From contig CAVSWC010000013.1 of assembly GCA_963731585.1 (NCBI GenBank), positions 124,001 through 188,000 on the forward strand: DNA of 64,000 nt, written 5' to 3'. A model generated the notes under the pieces. It did not search any database, had not been told where the DNA came from, and saw only the letters and a program-made list of their open reading frames with translations. This document shows, piece by piece, positions 29,082 to 38,657 of the stretch. The translations under genes and the position numbers were made by a program. This DNA is from CANKHA01 sp963731585. GTDB taxonomy: Bacteria > Pseudomonadota > Alphaproteobacteria > Rhizobiales > Xanthobacteraceae. Position 1 is the first letter of the stretch, and each line of letters starts with the position of its first letter.

Positions 29082-30188
29082 TTACTTGCGCAGGATCTCG
29101 ACCATGCGCTCCCTGATCTTTTCTTTGGTGCTCAGCGTGAATTCCCAGTCATAGGTGTCGAAATACGCGGCGCCCGGCTGCGGGATGTTCTCGACGGGAA
29201 TCCAGCTCTTGGCATCGATATCGGTGCGGGTCGGCGCGCCGCCGCGCGTGCGCGAGAACAGTTCCAGCCCTTCCTTGGACGCCATCCAGTTGATGAACAG
29301 CTTGGCCGCATTGGGATGCGGCGCATTTGCCATCAGCGCGAGCTGGCCGACGCCGGCCGACGTCGAGCCGGGCAGGTCGCGCAGCTCATAGATCGGATGA
29401 ACGGGGATGCCTTCCTTCTTCAGCTTTTCCATGTCGTCGTCCTCAGCGCCGAGCGCGATGGCGAAGGAGCCGCGCATGATCCCGTCGGTGATCTGCCGGC
29501 GATCGCGGAGGATGCGCGGCTGCTGCTCGATGTAGAGCTTCTTGATATAGTCCTCGCCGAACTGGACATAGAGGCGCGCCGCGTCGTTGCTGCCGGTGCC
29601 CGGCACGGTCGGGTCATGCGCTACGATCTTGCCCTTCCATTTCGGATTAAGCAGGTCCTGGCCCGATTGAATCTCTTCCGCCTTGATGATCGAGGTGTTG
29701 AGGTAGAACATCGCGCTGATTGTGTTGAACAGACGCAGGATGTATTTGCCCTCCGGGTCCATGAACCAGGGCTTGCCCTTCTGCCAATATTTGCCTTCGG
29801 TCACTTCCGGGTGGATCAAGACGGTGTCGTCGATCGGGTCGAGCATCTTTTCGCGATAGAAGATCGCCGCCATGGTCTGGATGCCGGAGAGGGCGACGTC
29901 GACGGTGTGGACGCCGGCATTGCGCTCGGCGCGCATCTTGGCCGCCGTCTCGCTGCTGCGGCCGCCAAGGTAATCAACCGTAATGCCGTATTTCGCCTTG
30001 AACGCCGCGGGCAGCGCTGCACGCACCTGCGGATCGGGCGGCGCGATGATGACGACCTTGCCTTCCTTCTTCGCGTCGGCGACGAGCTGGTTCCACTTCT
30101 TTTCCCAGTCGGGCACCGTCTGAGCCGACGCTTGAGCCGGAGCGAAGCAGGCGTAAGCAACCATTGCCCATGCGAGGTGCTTTTTCAT
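29082..30188 (-). CDS. ABC solute-binding protein, array member 4 (group B)
   Basis: Intact secreted binding protein of 368 residues. The signal peptide MKKHLAWAMVAYACFAPAQASAQ is followed by TVPDWEKKWNQLVADAKKEG. Group B features are IALGAEDDDMEKLKKEGIP and TRTDIDAKSWIPVENI. The mature lobe has GGRSSETAAKMRAE and LNTSIIKAEEIQSGQDLL. It is separated from member 3 by about 20 bases and from member 5 by one base, so translation with member 5 is probably coupled. Ligand unknown. Confidence 0.85.
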   Translation of the reverse strand: MKKHLAWAMVAYACFAPAQASAQTVPDWEKKWNQLVADAKKEGKVVIIAPPDPQVRAALPAAFKAKYGITVDYLGGRSSETAAKMRAERNAGVHTVDVALSGIQTMAAIFYREKMLDPIDDTVLIHPEVTEGKYWQKGKPWFMDPEGKYILRLFNTISAMFYLNTSIIKAEEIQSGQDLLNPKWKGKIVAHDPTVPGTGSNDAARLYVQFGEDYIKKLYIEQQPRILRDRRQITDGIMRGSFAIALGAEDDDMEKLKKEGIPVHPIYELRDLPGSTSAGVGQLALMANAPHPNAAKLFINWMASKEGLELFSRTRGGAPTRTDIDAKSWIPVENIPQPGAAYFDTYDWEFTLSTKEKIRERMVEILRK

Positions 30189-30189
30189 C

Positions 30190-31290
30190 TCATTTCCCCA
30201 ACATTTCCTTGACCCGCAGGCGGATCTTTTCCTTGGTGTTCAGGACAAACTCCCAGTTGTAGCTGTCGAAATAGTCCACGCCGGATTTGGCGATCATTTC
30301 CGGATCAAGGAAACTCGCTTCATCGATGTCGTTGCGGGTAGGCGAGCAGCCGCGGTTGCGTGCGTAGATATCCAACCCTTCCCTTGACGCGATCCAGTTG
30401 ACGAACAGTTTGGCCGCGTTCGGATGCGGCGCGTTGTTGAACAGCCCGACGTGGCCCTCACTCGGCGATACGATGTCTGACATGCCCTTTAGGCTGTAGA
30501 CCCGGTGGATCGGGAAACCTTCCTTCTGCAGCTTCACCATCTCCTCGTCTTCCGCTCCCATCGCGATGGGCCAGGCGCCGCGCGCCAGACCATCGCCGAT
30601 CTGCCGCCGGTCGCGGCTCAGCACGGTTTTCTGGTCGATGTAGAGCTTTTTGACGAAGTCCTCGCCGTACTGGATATAGAAGCGCGCGGAGTCGCTGCTG
30701 CCGATCCCCGGCAAGGTCGGATCGGAGGTGACGATCTTTCCCTGAAATTTCGGATTGAGCAGGTCCTGGGCCGACTGGATTTCTTCCGGCTTCACGTAGT
30801 TGGTGTTCAGGTAGAGCATCGGCGTGCGGGTATTGAAGATCCGCAGGATGTATTGATCCTCCGGATCGATGAACCACAGCTTGCCGGATTTCCATTTCGA
30901 GCCGTCGGTGACTTGCGGGTCGATGAGAGCCGGCCGGAGCGGATCGAGCATTTTCTCGCCGTAGAAGATGGATGCCATCGTGAGCGTGCCGGAAAGCGCG
31001 ACGTCGATGGTGTAGATGCCCGATTGGCGCTCGGTGCGCAGGCGCGCGGCCATATCCGAGCTGCGGCCGCCGAGATATTCGACGGTGATGCCGTATTTCG
31101 CCTTGAACGCCGCCGGTATCGCCTCGCGCACCTGCGGATCGGATGGAGCGATGATGACGACCTTGCCCTCTTTCTTGGCGTCGGCGACGAGCTTGTCCCA
31201 GCCCGGCGCAGGAGACTGCGCCCAGCTCTGGGCCAGAGTGGCGGCCGCGTAGAACGCGAGCGTTAGTGCAAGAGCAAGCGAATTCTTCAT
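30190..31290 (-). CDS. ABC solute-binding protein, array member 5 (group B)
   Basis: Intact secreted binding protein of 366 residues, signal MKNSLALALTLAFYAAATLAQ. It is very similar to members 6 and 7 (GGRSSDMAARLRTERQSG, GIGSSDSARFYIQYGEDF, KEGFPIHRVYSL), implying recent duplication. It is partly intermediate: its DEASFLDPEMIAK segment resembles the group A consensus DEASFLDPRMIPK while the AMGAEDEEMVKLQ segment is pure group B. One base separates it from each neighbour's coding end, indicating a tightly coupled transcript. Confidence 0.85.
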   Translation of the reverse strand: MKNSLALALTLAFYAAATLAQSWAQSPAPGWDKLVADAKKEGKVVIIAPSDPQVREAIPAAFKAKYGITVEYLGGRSSDMAARLRTERQSGIYTIDVALSGTLTMASIFYGEKMLDPLRPALIDPQVTDGSKWKSGKLWFIDPEDQYILRIFNTRTPMLYLNTNYVKPEEIQSAQDLLNPKFQGKIVTSDPTLPGIGSSDSARFYIQYGEDFVKKLYIDQKTVLSRDRRQIGDGLARGAWPIAMGAEDEEMVKLQKEGFPIHRVYSLKGMSDIVSPSEGHVGLFNNAPHPNAAKLFVNWIASREGLDIYARNRGCSPTRNDIDEASFLDPEMIAKSGVDYFDSYNWEFVLNTKEKIRLRVKEMLGK

Positions 31291-31291
31291 C

Positions 31292-32386
31292 TTACCTCCC
31301 CATCAGTTCCTTCATCCGGAGCCGGATCTTTTCCTGGTTGAGGACAAAGTCCCAGCTGTAAGCGTCGAAATACTCCACGCCCGGCTTCGGAATGATCTCG
31401 GCCGGCAGGAAACGCGCTTCATTGATATCGTTGCGGGTCGGCACCCCGCCGCGATTGCGCGAAAAGACCTCAAGGCCTTCTTTCGAGGCGATCCAGTTCG
31501 CGAACAGCTTGGCGGCGTTCGGATGCGGCGCGTTGTTGAACAGCACGATCTGGCCGACGCTGGACGATACAATGTCCGACATGCCGTCGAGGCTATAGAC
31601 CCTTTCGATCGGGAAGCCTTCCTTCTGAAGGCGCTCCATCTCCTCGTCCTCGGCGCCGAGGGCGATCGGGTAGGCCCCGCGCGCGAGGCTGTCGCCGATC
31701 TGCCGGCGATCGCGGCTCAGCACCGGCTGCTGCTCGATGTAGAGCTTTTTGACGAAGTCCTCGCCGTACTGAACATAGAACCTGGCGTTGTCGCTTGAGC
31801 CGATGCCCGGCAAGGTCGGGTCGGAAGCGATGATCTTGCCTTTGAACTTCGGGTCGATCAGGTCCTGCGCCGATTTGATCTCTCCCGGCTTCACGTATTT
31901 TGTATTCAGAAAGAACATCGGGGTGCGGGTACTGAACAAACGCAAGACGTATTGCTCTTCCGGATCGACGAAGGGCAGCTTGCCAGCTTTCCACTTCGTG
32001 TTATCGGTTACCTCCGGGTCGATCAACGCCGGCCGTAACCGATCGAGCATCTTCTCGCCAAAGAAGACCGAGGTAATGGTCTGCTGGCCCGAGAGCGCGG
32101 CATCCACCGTGTAGAGCCCGGCCTTGCGTTCGGTGCGCAGCCGCGCAGCGGTGTCGGAGCTTGGGCCGCCGAGATATTCGAGCGTAATGCCGTATTTCGC
32201 CCTGAACGCCGCCGGCAGCGCTTCACGTAATTGCGGGTCGGGCGGGGCAACAACGACGACCTTGCCCTCTTTAACTGCATCGGCGACGAGCTTGTCCCAG
32301 CCGGAAACAGTCGTTGACGACGCCCAAGCCGAAGCAAGGACGCTAAAAACGCAGAACGCCAATCCCAGTGCGAGGGCGTTTTTCAT
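31292..32386 (-). CDS. ABC solute-binding protein, array member 6 (group B)
   Basis: Intact secreted binding protein of 364 residues. The ATG at 32386 overlaps the stop of member 7 (gtgatg) and gives signal MKNALALGLAFCVFSVLASAWA. Group B motif ALGAEDEEMERLQKEGFPIE. Distinctive residues against members 5 and 7 are GGPSSDTAARLRTE, LSGQQTITSVFF and KYVKPGEIKSAQDLIDPKF, all near the predicted cleft, so ligand preference may differ. The C-terminus SWDFVLNQEKIRLRMKELMGR is almost that of member 7. Confidence 0.85.
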   Translation of the reverse strand: MKNALALGLAFCVFSVLASAWASSTTVSGWDKLVADAVKEGKVVVVAPPDPQLREALPAAFRAKYGITLEYLGGPSSDTAARLRTERKAGLYTVDAALSGQQTITSVFFGEKMLDRLRPALIDPEVTDNTKWKAGKLPFVDPEEQYVLRLFSTRTPMFFLNTKYVKPGEIKSAQDLIDPKFKGKIIASDPTLPGIGSSDNARFYVQYGEDFVKKLYIEQQPVLSRDRRQIGDSLARGAYPIALGAEDEEMERLQKEGFPIERVYSLDGMSDIVSSSVGQIVLFNNAPHPNAAKLFANWIASKEGLEVFSRNRGGVPTRNDINEARFLPAEIIPKPGVEYFDAYSWDFVLNQEKIRLRMKELMGR

Positions 32387-33468
32387 CACCTCCCCATCAG
32401 CTCCTTCATCCGGAGCCGGATCTTTTCCTTGGTATTGAGGACGAATTCCCAGTTGTAGCTGTCGAAATAGTCGACGCCTTGCTTGGGGATCATCGCGGCG
32501 GGCAGGTAGCTCTCGGCATTGATGTCATTGCGGGTAGGGGCGCCGCCGCGGGCGCGGGAATAGACTTCCAGCCCTTCCTTCGAGGCAATCCAGTTGACGA
32601 AGAGCTTGGCCGCGTTCGGATGCGGCGCATTATTGAACAGACCAACGTGCCCGACGCTCGGGGAGACGATCTCCGACATGCCTTCCAGGCTGTAGACCCG
32701 GTGAATGGGGAAGCCTTCCTTCTCCAGCCGCTCCATCTCCTCGTCTTCCGCCCCGAATGCGATCGGATAAGCGCCGCGCGCCAGCCCGTCGCCGATCTGC
32801 CGCCGGTCGCGGCTGATCAACATCTTCTGGTCGAGGTAGAGCTTTTTGACGAAGTCCTCGCCGTACTGGATGTAGAAGCGCGCGGAGTCGCTGCTGCCGA
32901 TCCCCGGCAGGGTGGGATCGGAGGTAATGATCTTGCCCTGGAATTTCGGATTGAGCAGGTCCTGCGCCGTTTTGATTTCTTCCGGCTTCACGTAATTGGT
33001 GTTCAGGTAGAACATCGCGGTGCGGGTGCTGAACAGCCGCAGAATGTACTTGTCCTCCGGATCGATGAACCAGAGCTTGCCCGCCTTCCATTTCGAGCCG
33101 TCGGTCACTTCCGGATCGAGCAGAATCGGCCTGATCGGGTCGAGCATTTTCTCGGTGTAGAAAATGGACGCCATCGTGAGCATGCCGGAAAGCGCGGCAT
33201 CCACGGTATAGACGCCGGCCTGGCGCTCGGTGCGCAGCCGCGCGGCCATATCCGAGCTGCGCCCGCCGAGATATTCGACGGTGATGCCGTATTTCGCCTT
33301 GAAGGCTTTCGGGATGCCCTCGCGCACCTGCGGATCGGGCGGGGCGATGATGACGACCTTGCCCTCTTTCTTCGCATCGGCCACGAGTTGGTTCCACTCT
33401 GCGGAGGGGGTCTGCGCCGATGCTGCAGACGCAACCAGCGCCAAGGCCAATGCCAGCAGTTTCTTCAT
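32386..33468 (-). CDS. ABC solute-binding protein, array member 7 (group B)
   Basis: Intact secreted binding protein of 360 residues; signal MKKLLALALALVASAASAQ. It shares most of its mature sequence with member 5 (GGRSSDMAARLRTERQAG, NTNYVKPEEIKTAQDLL, GIGSSDSARFYIQYGEDF) and its end with member 6. Group B motif AFGAEDEEMERLEKEGFP. First of the group B block in transcription order, 27 bases after the end of member 8. This pattern points to unequal crossing-over between members 5-7. Confidence 0.85.
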   Translation of the reverse strand: MKKLLALALALVASAASAQTPSAEWNQLVADAKKEGKVVIIAPPDPQVREGIPKAFKAKYGITVEYLGGRSSDMAARLRTERQAGVYTVDAALSGMLTMASIFYTEKMLDPIRPILLDPEVTDGSKWKAGKLWFIDPEDKYILRLFSTRTAMFYLNTNYVKPEEIKTAQDLLNPKFQGKIITSDPTLPGIGSSDSARFYIQYGEDFVKKLYLDQKMLISRDRRQIGDGLARGAYPIAFGAEDEEMERLEKEGFPIHRVYSLEGMSEIVSPSVGHVGLFNNAPHPNAAKLFVNWIASKEGLEVYSRARGGAPTRNDINAESYLPAAMIPKQGVDYFDSYNWEFVLNTKEKIRLRMKELMGR

Positions 33469-33495
33469 CGCTTTGCCTCTTGCAGGATCTTTGGT

Positions 33496-34584
33496 TTACT
33501 TCAGCAGTTCGCGCACTTTATCTGCGGTTTCGTTCCGGCCTTTCAGCAGCCAGCCGAATTCGGTGTCATCCGGATATTTCACGCCCGGCTTCGGAATCAT
33601 CCGCGGATCGAGGAACGAGGCCTCGTCCACGTCGGTGCGAAGCGTCACGGCTTCGTATTCCTTGGAATAGGTCTCCAGCGCCTCCTTGCCGGCGAACCAG
33701 TTGATGAAGACCTTGGCCGCATTCGGATGCGGCGCCTTGTTGGCATAGGTCATCAGCAACGGCGCTGAGTTCACGCGGTTCGGAATCCCATCCAATTCGA
33801 AGACCTCGTGCAGCTTGAAGCCATCCTTGATCAGCGGCTTCACGTCGTCCGCGCGGCAGGTCAGGCAGATCGGATAGGTGCCGCGGGCCAGCCAGTCGGT
33901 CAGCTGCCGGCGGTCGCGGCTATAGACCGGCTGCTGGTCGACATAGACCTTCTTGACGTATTCCGGGCCGAGCCCGACGTAGAAATGCACGGCGGTGTTG
34001 GCGCCGCTGCCCATCAGGCGCGGGTCCTGGCTGGCGATCTTGCCCTTCCATTTCGGATTGATCAGGTCGTTGACGTGCTTCATCTCTTCCGGCTTCACGA
34101 AGTCGGTGTTGATGAACAAGGTGTCGTTCACGGTCGAGAACAGCATCATGATGTACTGCCCTTCGGGGTCGATAAACGACGGCGCGCCGCGCTTCCATTT
34201 CTTGCCGTCGGCCACGTCGGGGTGGATCAGCAGCGGCTTCAGCGGATCGAGCATCTTCTGCGGATAGAGCGTGGTGACGGTGCTGCCGGCGCCGGCGAGA
34301 TAGATGTCGACCGAATAGATGCCGGAGGAACGCTCGGTCTGCACCCGTCCGATGATCTGGCTGGAGCTGCCGGCCAAGTACTCCACTTGGATGCCGTACT
34401 GCTTGGTGAATTGCGGGATCAGCTGGTTGCGCATCACCGGATCGGGTGAGCCGACGACGACGACCTTGCCTTCCTTCTTCGCGGCGGCGATGGTCTCGTC
34501 CCACTGCTTCTGCCAATCGGCCGGCTGCGCCACGGCGGCCGGCGCGAGCGCCAGTGACATCAGCAAGACCAGTAAGTTTTTCAT
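33496..34584 (-). CDS. ABC solute-binding protein, array member 8 (group A)
   Basis: Secreted binding protein of 362 residues from the ATG at 34584, which has a very strong ribosome site (aaggagacaacg) and signal MKNLLVLLMSLALAPAAVAQ. Group A marks are QPADWQKQWDET, GSPDPVMRNQLIPQF, PICLTCRADDVKPL and DEASFLDPRMIPK. The frame stays open upstream into the C-terminal part of member 9, so the DNA as given could produce a fused protein; the internal ribosome site and signal peptide argue that member 8 is made independently. NAAKVFINWFAGKEALE near the end is typical of the family. Confidence 0.85.
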   Translation of the reverse strand: MKNLLVLLMSLALAPAAVAQPADWQKQWDETIAAAKKEGKVVVVGSPDPVMRNQLIPQFTKQYGIQVEYLAGSSSQIIGRVQTERSSGIYSVDIYLAGAGSTVTTLYPQKMLDPLKPLLIHPDVADGKKWKRGAPSFIDPEGQYIMMLFSTVNDTLFINTDFVKPEEMKHVNDLINPKWKGKIASQDPRLMGSGANTAVHFYVGLGPEYVKKVYVDQQPVYSRDRRQLTDWLARGTYPICLTCRADDVKPLIKDGFKLHEVFELDGIPNRVNSAPLLMTYANKAPHPNAAKVFINWFAGKEALETYSKEYEAVTLRTDVDEASFLDPRMIPKPGVKYPDDTEFGWLLKGRNETADKVRELLK

Positions 34585-34594
34585 CGTTGTCTCC

Positions 34595-35715
34595 TTAAAC
34601 GCGCGCGTCCGGCTCAGCGGCGTCGCGAGCGCCTCTTTCATTTTTTCAGCAGCCTCTAGTCGCCCGCTGGCTATCCATTTCGCATCGATGGCCTCGAAAT
34701 ACGATACCCCTGGCTTGGGGATAACACGGGGATCGAGGAAGGACTCGTCCACGTCCGTCCGCATGGTGGCGGTCTTGTTCTCACGCGAATAGATTTCCAA
34801 GGCTTCCTTGCTGGCGATCCAGTTGACAAACACGCGCGCGGCATTCGGATGCGGCGCCTTGTTAGCGTAGCTCAGGAGGAAGGGGGAGGCGGTCACGCGG
34901 TTGCGGATGCCTTCGATCTCGAAGACCTCCTGCAGTTGGAAGCCTTCCTTGGTCAGCTCGTTGGCGCCTTCAATCTTGCAGGATATGCAGATCGGAAAAT
35001 TGCCGCGCGCCAGCCAGTCGATGAGCTGGCGCCGATCCCTGCTCAGGCTCGTATTCTGCTCGACATAGAGCTTCCGGACATAGTCCGGCCCGAGCTCGTT
35101 CATCCAGTGCATCGCCATGCCGGCGCCGCGAGCTGCTGTCGGTTTTCGGGTCTTCGGCAGAGATCTTGCCCTTCAACTTCGGGCTGATCAGATCCTGAAC
35201 GGAGCGGATGTCGGCGGGCTTTGACATAGCCGGCATTGATCATCAGCAGGCTCTCGACGCTGCTGAACAGCACGAGCACATACTTCTCTTCAGCGTCGGC
35301 GAACCACGGCTTGCCGTCCCGTTTCCACTTTTTGGGGTCGGTAACATCGGCGTGGATGAGCAGAGGCTTCAGGGGGTCGAGCATCCCTTCAGGGAGCAGG
35401 GAGTAGAAGGTGCTGCCGGCCCCGGCCATGTAGACATCGACCAGATGCAGGCCTGAGCTCCGCTCTATGCGTATCCGGCCTATGGTCTGGCTGGACCGTC
35501 CGGCCAGGAATTCCACCTGGATGCCGTAAAGCTCGGTGAATCTCGGGATGATCTGATTGCGCATCACCGGATCGGGCGAACCGACGACGACGACCTTGCC
35601 TTCCTTTTTCGCCGCGGCAACGGTTTCATCCCATTGTTTCTGCCAGTCCGAGGGCTGCGCCAGCGGCGGCCGGCGCGAGCGCAAGTGCCATCAGCAAGGC
35701 TATTGTTGTTTTCAT
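34595..35715 (-). pseudogene. ABC solute-binding protein, array member 9 (group A), frameshifted
   Basis: Group A binding protein broken by at least three indels: in the signal peptide near 35665 (MKTTIALLMALALAPAA then a frame change to LAQPSDWQKQW), near 35221 (an extra t in ggctttgaca, after INAGYVK) and near 35130. The last part (MHWMNELGPDYVRKLY, PICISCKIEGANELT, RTDVDESFLDPRVIPK) is open and has no stop in its own frame before member 8. A taa in another frame at 34595-34597 is the probable true stop. Its Cys pair is spaced as in member 10 (CISCK), its closest relative. Confidence 0.7.
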
Positions 35716-35767
35716 TTTTTACTTCCCGGTAGTGAATCCGATTTGGCAGTGCTTCGTTCCAGGCGGG

Positions 35768-36865
35768 TTATGGGTTTTTCAACGCTTGCAGCATCTTCTC
35801 GGCGGCTTCCTTGCGGCCCGCGGTTATCCATTTGATGTCGGTGACATCGACATAACTTACGCCCGGGCGCGGAATGACGCGCGGATCGAGAAAGGATTCG
35901 TCCACGTCGGTGCGCAGCGTCGCGGTGCCGTTTTCCCGGGAATAGATTTCCAGCGCTTCCTTGCCGGCGAGCCAGTTCACAAAAATACGCGCGGCATTGG
36001 GATGCGGGGCTTTGTTTGCGTAGCTCAGCAGAAACGGCGATGAATTGATGCGGTTGGGTATGCCCTCGAGCTCGAAGACCTCGAACAGATTGAAGCCTGC
36101 ATCTTTCAGCTCGCTCGCACCTTCCTCTTTACAGGACAGGCAAATCGGGAATTTGCCCTGCGCCAGCCAGTCGATCATCTGGCGGCGGTCGTTGCTGGCG
36201 GTAACCTTCTGGCCGAAATGCAGCTTTCGCATGAACTCCGGTCCCAGTTGGTGGAACCAGTGCAATGAGCTGCCCGCGCCGCCGCCACCGGCTCGCCCCA
36301 GACGGATCTTCCGACGAGATCTTGCCTTTCCATTTCGGATCGAGGAGATCCTGCACGGAGCGCAGCTCCTCCCGCTTGACGTAATCGGTATTGATGAAGA
36401 GAAGGCTCTGGACGCTGCTGAGAACAGCATCAAGACATAGCCCTCTTCATCGACGAACCAGGGCTTGCCGCGCTTCCACTTCGCCGGCTCGGTGACCTCA
36501 GGATGGATGAGCAGCGGCTTCAGAGGATCGAGCATCTTCTCCGGCAGCAGCGTGAAAAAAGTGGTGCCGGCGCCGGACATATAGACATCGGTCAGATACT
36601 GCCCGGCGGCGCGCTCCAGCCGCACCTTGCTGATGATCTGGCTGGAGCGTCCCGCAACAAAATCGACCTGGATGCCGTAACGCTCGGTGAATCTCGGGAT
36701 GATCTGGTTGCGCATCACCGGATCGGGAGAGCCGGCGACGACCACCTTGCCTTCTTTCTTCGCGGCGGCGAGCGTCTCGTCCCATTGCTTTTGCCAATCG
36801 CTGGACTGCGCCCAGGCTGCCGGCGCGCATGCGATCGACATCAGCAAGGCGAGTATTGTCTTCAC
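35768..36865 (-). CDS. ABC solute-binding protein, array member 10 (group A), two compensating frameshifts
   Basis: First binding-protein gene after the permease in transcription order. The GTG at 36865 has ctgggaggcagc upstream and gives signal VKTILALLMSIACAPAAWAQ; an in-frame start at 36910 only adds polar residues. Group A motifs GSPDPVMRNQIIPRF, PICLSCKEEGASEL, RTDVDESFLDPRVIPR. The frame is open throughout, but the stretch about 36300-36421 reads as Ser/Arg-rich nonsense; the alternative frame gives the expected QDLLDPKWKGKISSEDPS. Two opposite indels therefore bracket it. About 365 residues, normal length. Confidence 0.75.
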   Translation of the reverse strand: MKTILALLMSIACAPAAWAQSSDWQKQWDETLAAAKKEGKVVVAGSPDPVMRNQIIPRFTERYGIQVDFVAGRSSQIISKVRLERAAGQYLTDVYMSGAGTTFFTLLPEKMLDPLKPLLIHPEVTEPAKWKRGKPWFVDEEGYVLMLFSAASRAFSSSIPITSSGRSCAPCRISSIRNGKARSRRKIRLGRAGGGGAGSSLHWFHQLGPEFMRKLHFGQKVTASNDRRQMIDWLAQGKFPICLSCKEEGASELKDAGFNLFEVFELEGIPNRINSSPFLLSYANKAPHPNAARIFVNWLAGKEALEIYSRENGTATLRTDVDESFLDPRVIPRPGVSYVDVTDIKWITAGRKEAAEKMLQALKNP

Positions 36866-36899
36866 GCTGCCTCCCAAAGCCGCGTTTGTTTTTTTGACG

Positions 36900-38657
36900 C
36901 TAAACCGCACCGCGCGGCTTGGCTTCCTCCCGTGACGGGCCGGTGAGCCGCAGGCCGAACTTTCTGCCGAACAGCATCATCACGCAGATGATGCCGGTGA
37001 TCAGCAGCCCGAGAGCCGCAGCGCGTTCGATTTCGCCCGTGAAGCTATATTCCAGCAGCAGGATCGACAGCGGCCGTGATTCCGCGCTGTAGAGCAGCAC
37101 CGGCGTGCTGATGCTGGTCAGCGCGCTGCCGAAGTTTAGCATGCCGACAGTGACGGCGATCGGCGCGACCAGCGGCAGCAGGATGCGCAGATAGGTGTAG
37201 CGCCAGGAGGCGCCGGAGACGCGCGCCGATTCTTCGAGATCGGGTCCGAGTTGCATGAATCCCGACTTGAAGGCCTGCGTGCTCACCGGACTGTCGTTGA
37301 TGGTGAGCGCCAGCGCGATGCCCCATACCGTACCGTAGAGGATGCCGCGCAGCGGCGTCGCCAGGAAGATCCAGAGCAGGCCCAGGCTCATCAGGATGCC
37401 CGGGACGACCCACGGCAGCCAGCAGAAGAATTCCAGCGCGGCCGGGGCGACCAGCTTCCTTGATGCCAAAAGATAGCCGACGATGGAGTAGATCAGGATG
37501 CCGAGAATGGCGGTGGTCGAGGCGATGATCAGGCTGTTCTTCAAGGAGCCGATGAACAGCGGATCGCCGAGCAGGTTCTGCCAATGCGCCAGCGTGAAGG
37601 GGTTGCTGATGTTGAAGAAACCGTAGCGGCGCATGAAGGAGCCGATGATCAGGAAGATCAGCGGCAGGACCATCATGATCAGGAACCAGGCAACGATGCT
37701 GCCAAGCGCGATATAGCGCCACTTTCCGAGCTTCACGCGCAGCGTGGAATAACCCGAGCCGGTCACCACCGTGAACTTTTTCTTGCCCTGCAGATAGCTG
37801 CGATAGAAGAAGGCCAGCACGAACAGAACCAGCAGGAAGACCGAGCCGAGCGCGGTGGCCTCGCCATAGGCCGGCGGCTCCTGGCGCAGATAGTCGTAAA
37901 TGCGCGTGCCATAGACATAGATGCGCGCGGGCAGGCCGAGCAGCAGTTCGGTGTTGAACGACTCCAGCCCCTTGATGAAGCTGAGCACCGCGATCGCCAG
38001 GATCATCGGCGACAGCACGGGGAAGGTGATCCGCCACAGCGTGGTGAAGGTGTTGGCGCCGGAAACCCGGGCGGCTTCTTCCAGGCTGGCGCCGAGCCTG
38101 CGGAACACCGGCGTCAGCAACATCACGTTGAGCCAGATGCCGCCGGTGCCGAGATGCACCCAGACGATGCCCCAGAAGCTGTAGGGATTGAAGAGCGGGC
38201 CGTCCACGAACGGCAAGTATCTCGCGGCGGTGTTGAGGAAGCCGAAATGCGGGTCGAGCAGCAGGATCCAGGCAAGCGTCAGCGGGAAATCCGGCACGAA
38301 ATACGCAAACCAGCACAGAAACTCGATGGCATTGCCGCCGGGCATGTCGGTGCGCGCGATAAGCCAGGCCACGATCACCGACAAGGTCAGCGAGGGGATA
38401 AGCCGTACCACCGAGAACAGGAAGCTCATCCACAGCGAGCTCAAGGTCTGCGGATCGGAGAAGGCGCGCACCCAGTTGTCGACGCCCCAGGACCACGGTT
38501 GTCCCGGCGCGGCAGTATTAAAGCTTCCGGCCAGCATGAACGTGATCGGCAGCGCCATGACCAGGCAGAAGAACAGCAGCACGAAGACTTCCGCGACGCG
38601 CACACCGCGCAGTCTCGGCCAAGAGGATGCAAGGGGAGGGGCTGTGACCGTGCTCAT
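36900..38657 (-). CDS. ABC importer permease, two fused transport domains
   Basis: Inner-membrane permease of 585 residues with about twelve hydrophobic segments. Two EAA loops, EEAARVSGANTFTTLWRITF and EESARVSGASWRYTYLRIL, show two fused FbpB/AfuB-type domains, so a homomeric or single-chain channel is expected. The first loop region follows VFRRLGASL and the second GPDL. Its ATG overlaps the ATPase stop (atga), and the binding-protein array begins 34 bases downstream. It is the only permease gene within the 25 kb unit, so up to ten receptors may feed it. The substrate is unknown. Confidence 0.85.
   Translation of the reverse strand: MSTVTAPPLASSWPRLRGVRVAEVFVLLFFCLVMALPITFMLAGSFNTAAPGQPWSWGVDNWVRAFSDPQTLSSLWMSFLFSVVRLIPSLTLSVIVAWLIARTDMPGGNAIEFLCWFAYFVPDFPLTLAWILLLDPHFGFLNTAARYLPFVDGPLFNPYSFWGIVWVHLGTGGIWLNVMLLTPVFRRLGASLEEAARVSGANTFTTLWRITFPVLSPMILAIAVLSFIKGLESFNTELLLGLPARIYVYGTRIYDYLRQEPPAYGEATALGSVFLLVLFVLAFFYRSYLQGKKKFTVVTGSGYSTLRVKLGKWRYIALGSIVAWFLIMMVLPLIFLIIGSFMRRYGFFNISNPFTLAHWQNLLGDPLFIGSLKNSLIIASTTAILGILIYSIVGYLLASRKLVAPAALEFFCWLPWVVPGILMSLGLLWIFLATPLRGILYGTVWGIALALTINDSPVSTQAFKSGFMQLGPDLEESARVSGASWRYTYLRILLPLVAPIAVTVGMLNFGSALTSISTPVLLYSAESRPLSILLLEYSFTGEIERAAALGLLITGIICVMMLFGRKFGLRLTGPSREEAKPRGAV

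Noticed and set aside
24674..36865. Regular repetition considered as an assembly duplication
   Set aside because: The ten copies differ throughout, including signal peptides and intergenic bases, and fall into two subfamilies, so they are real paralogues and not one gene assembled repeatedly.
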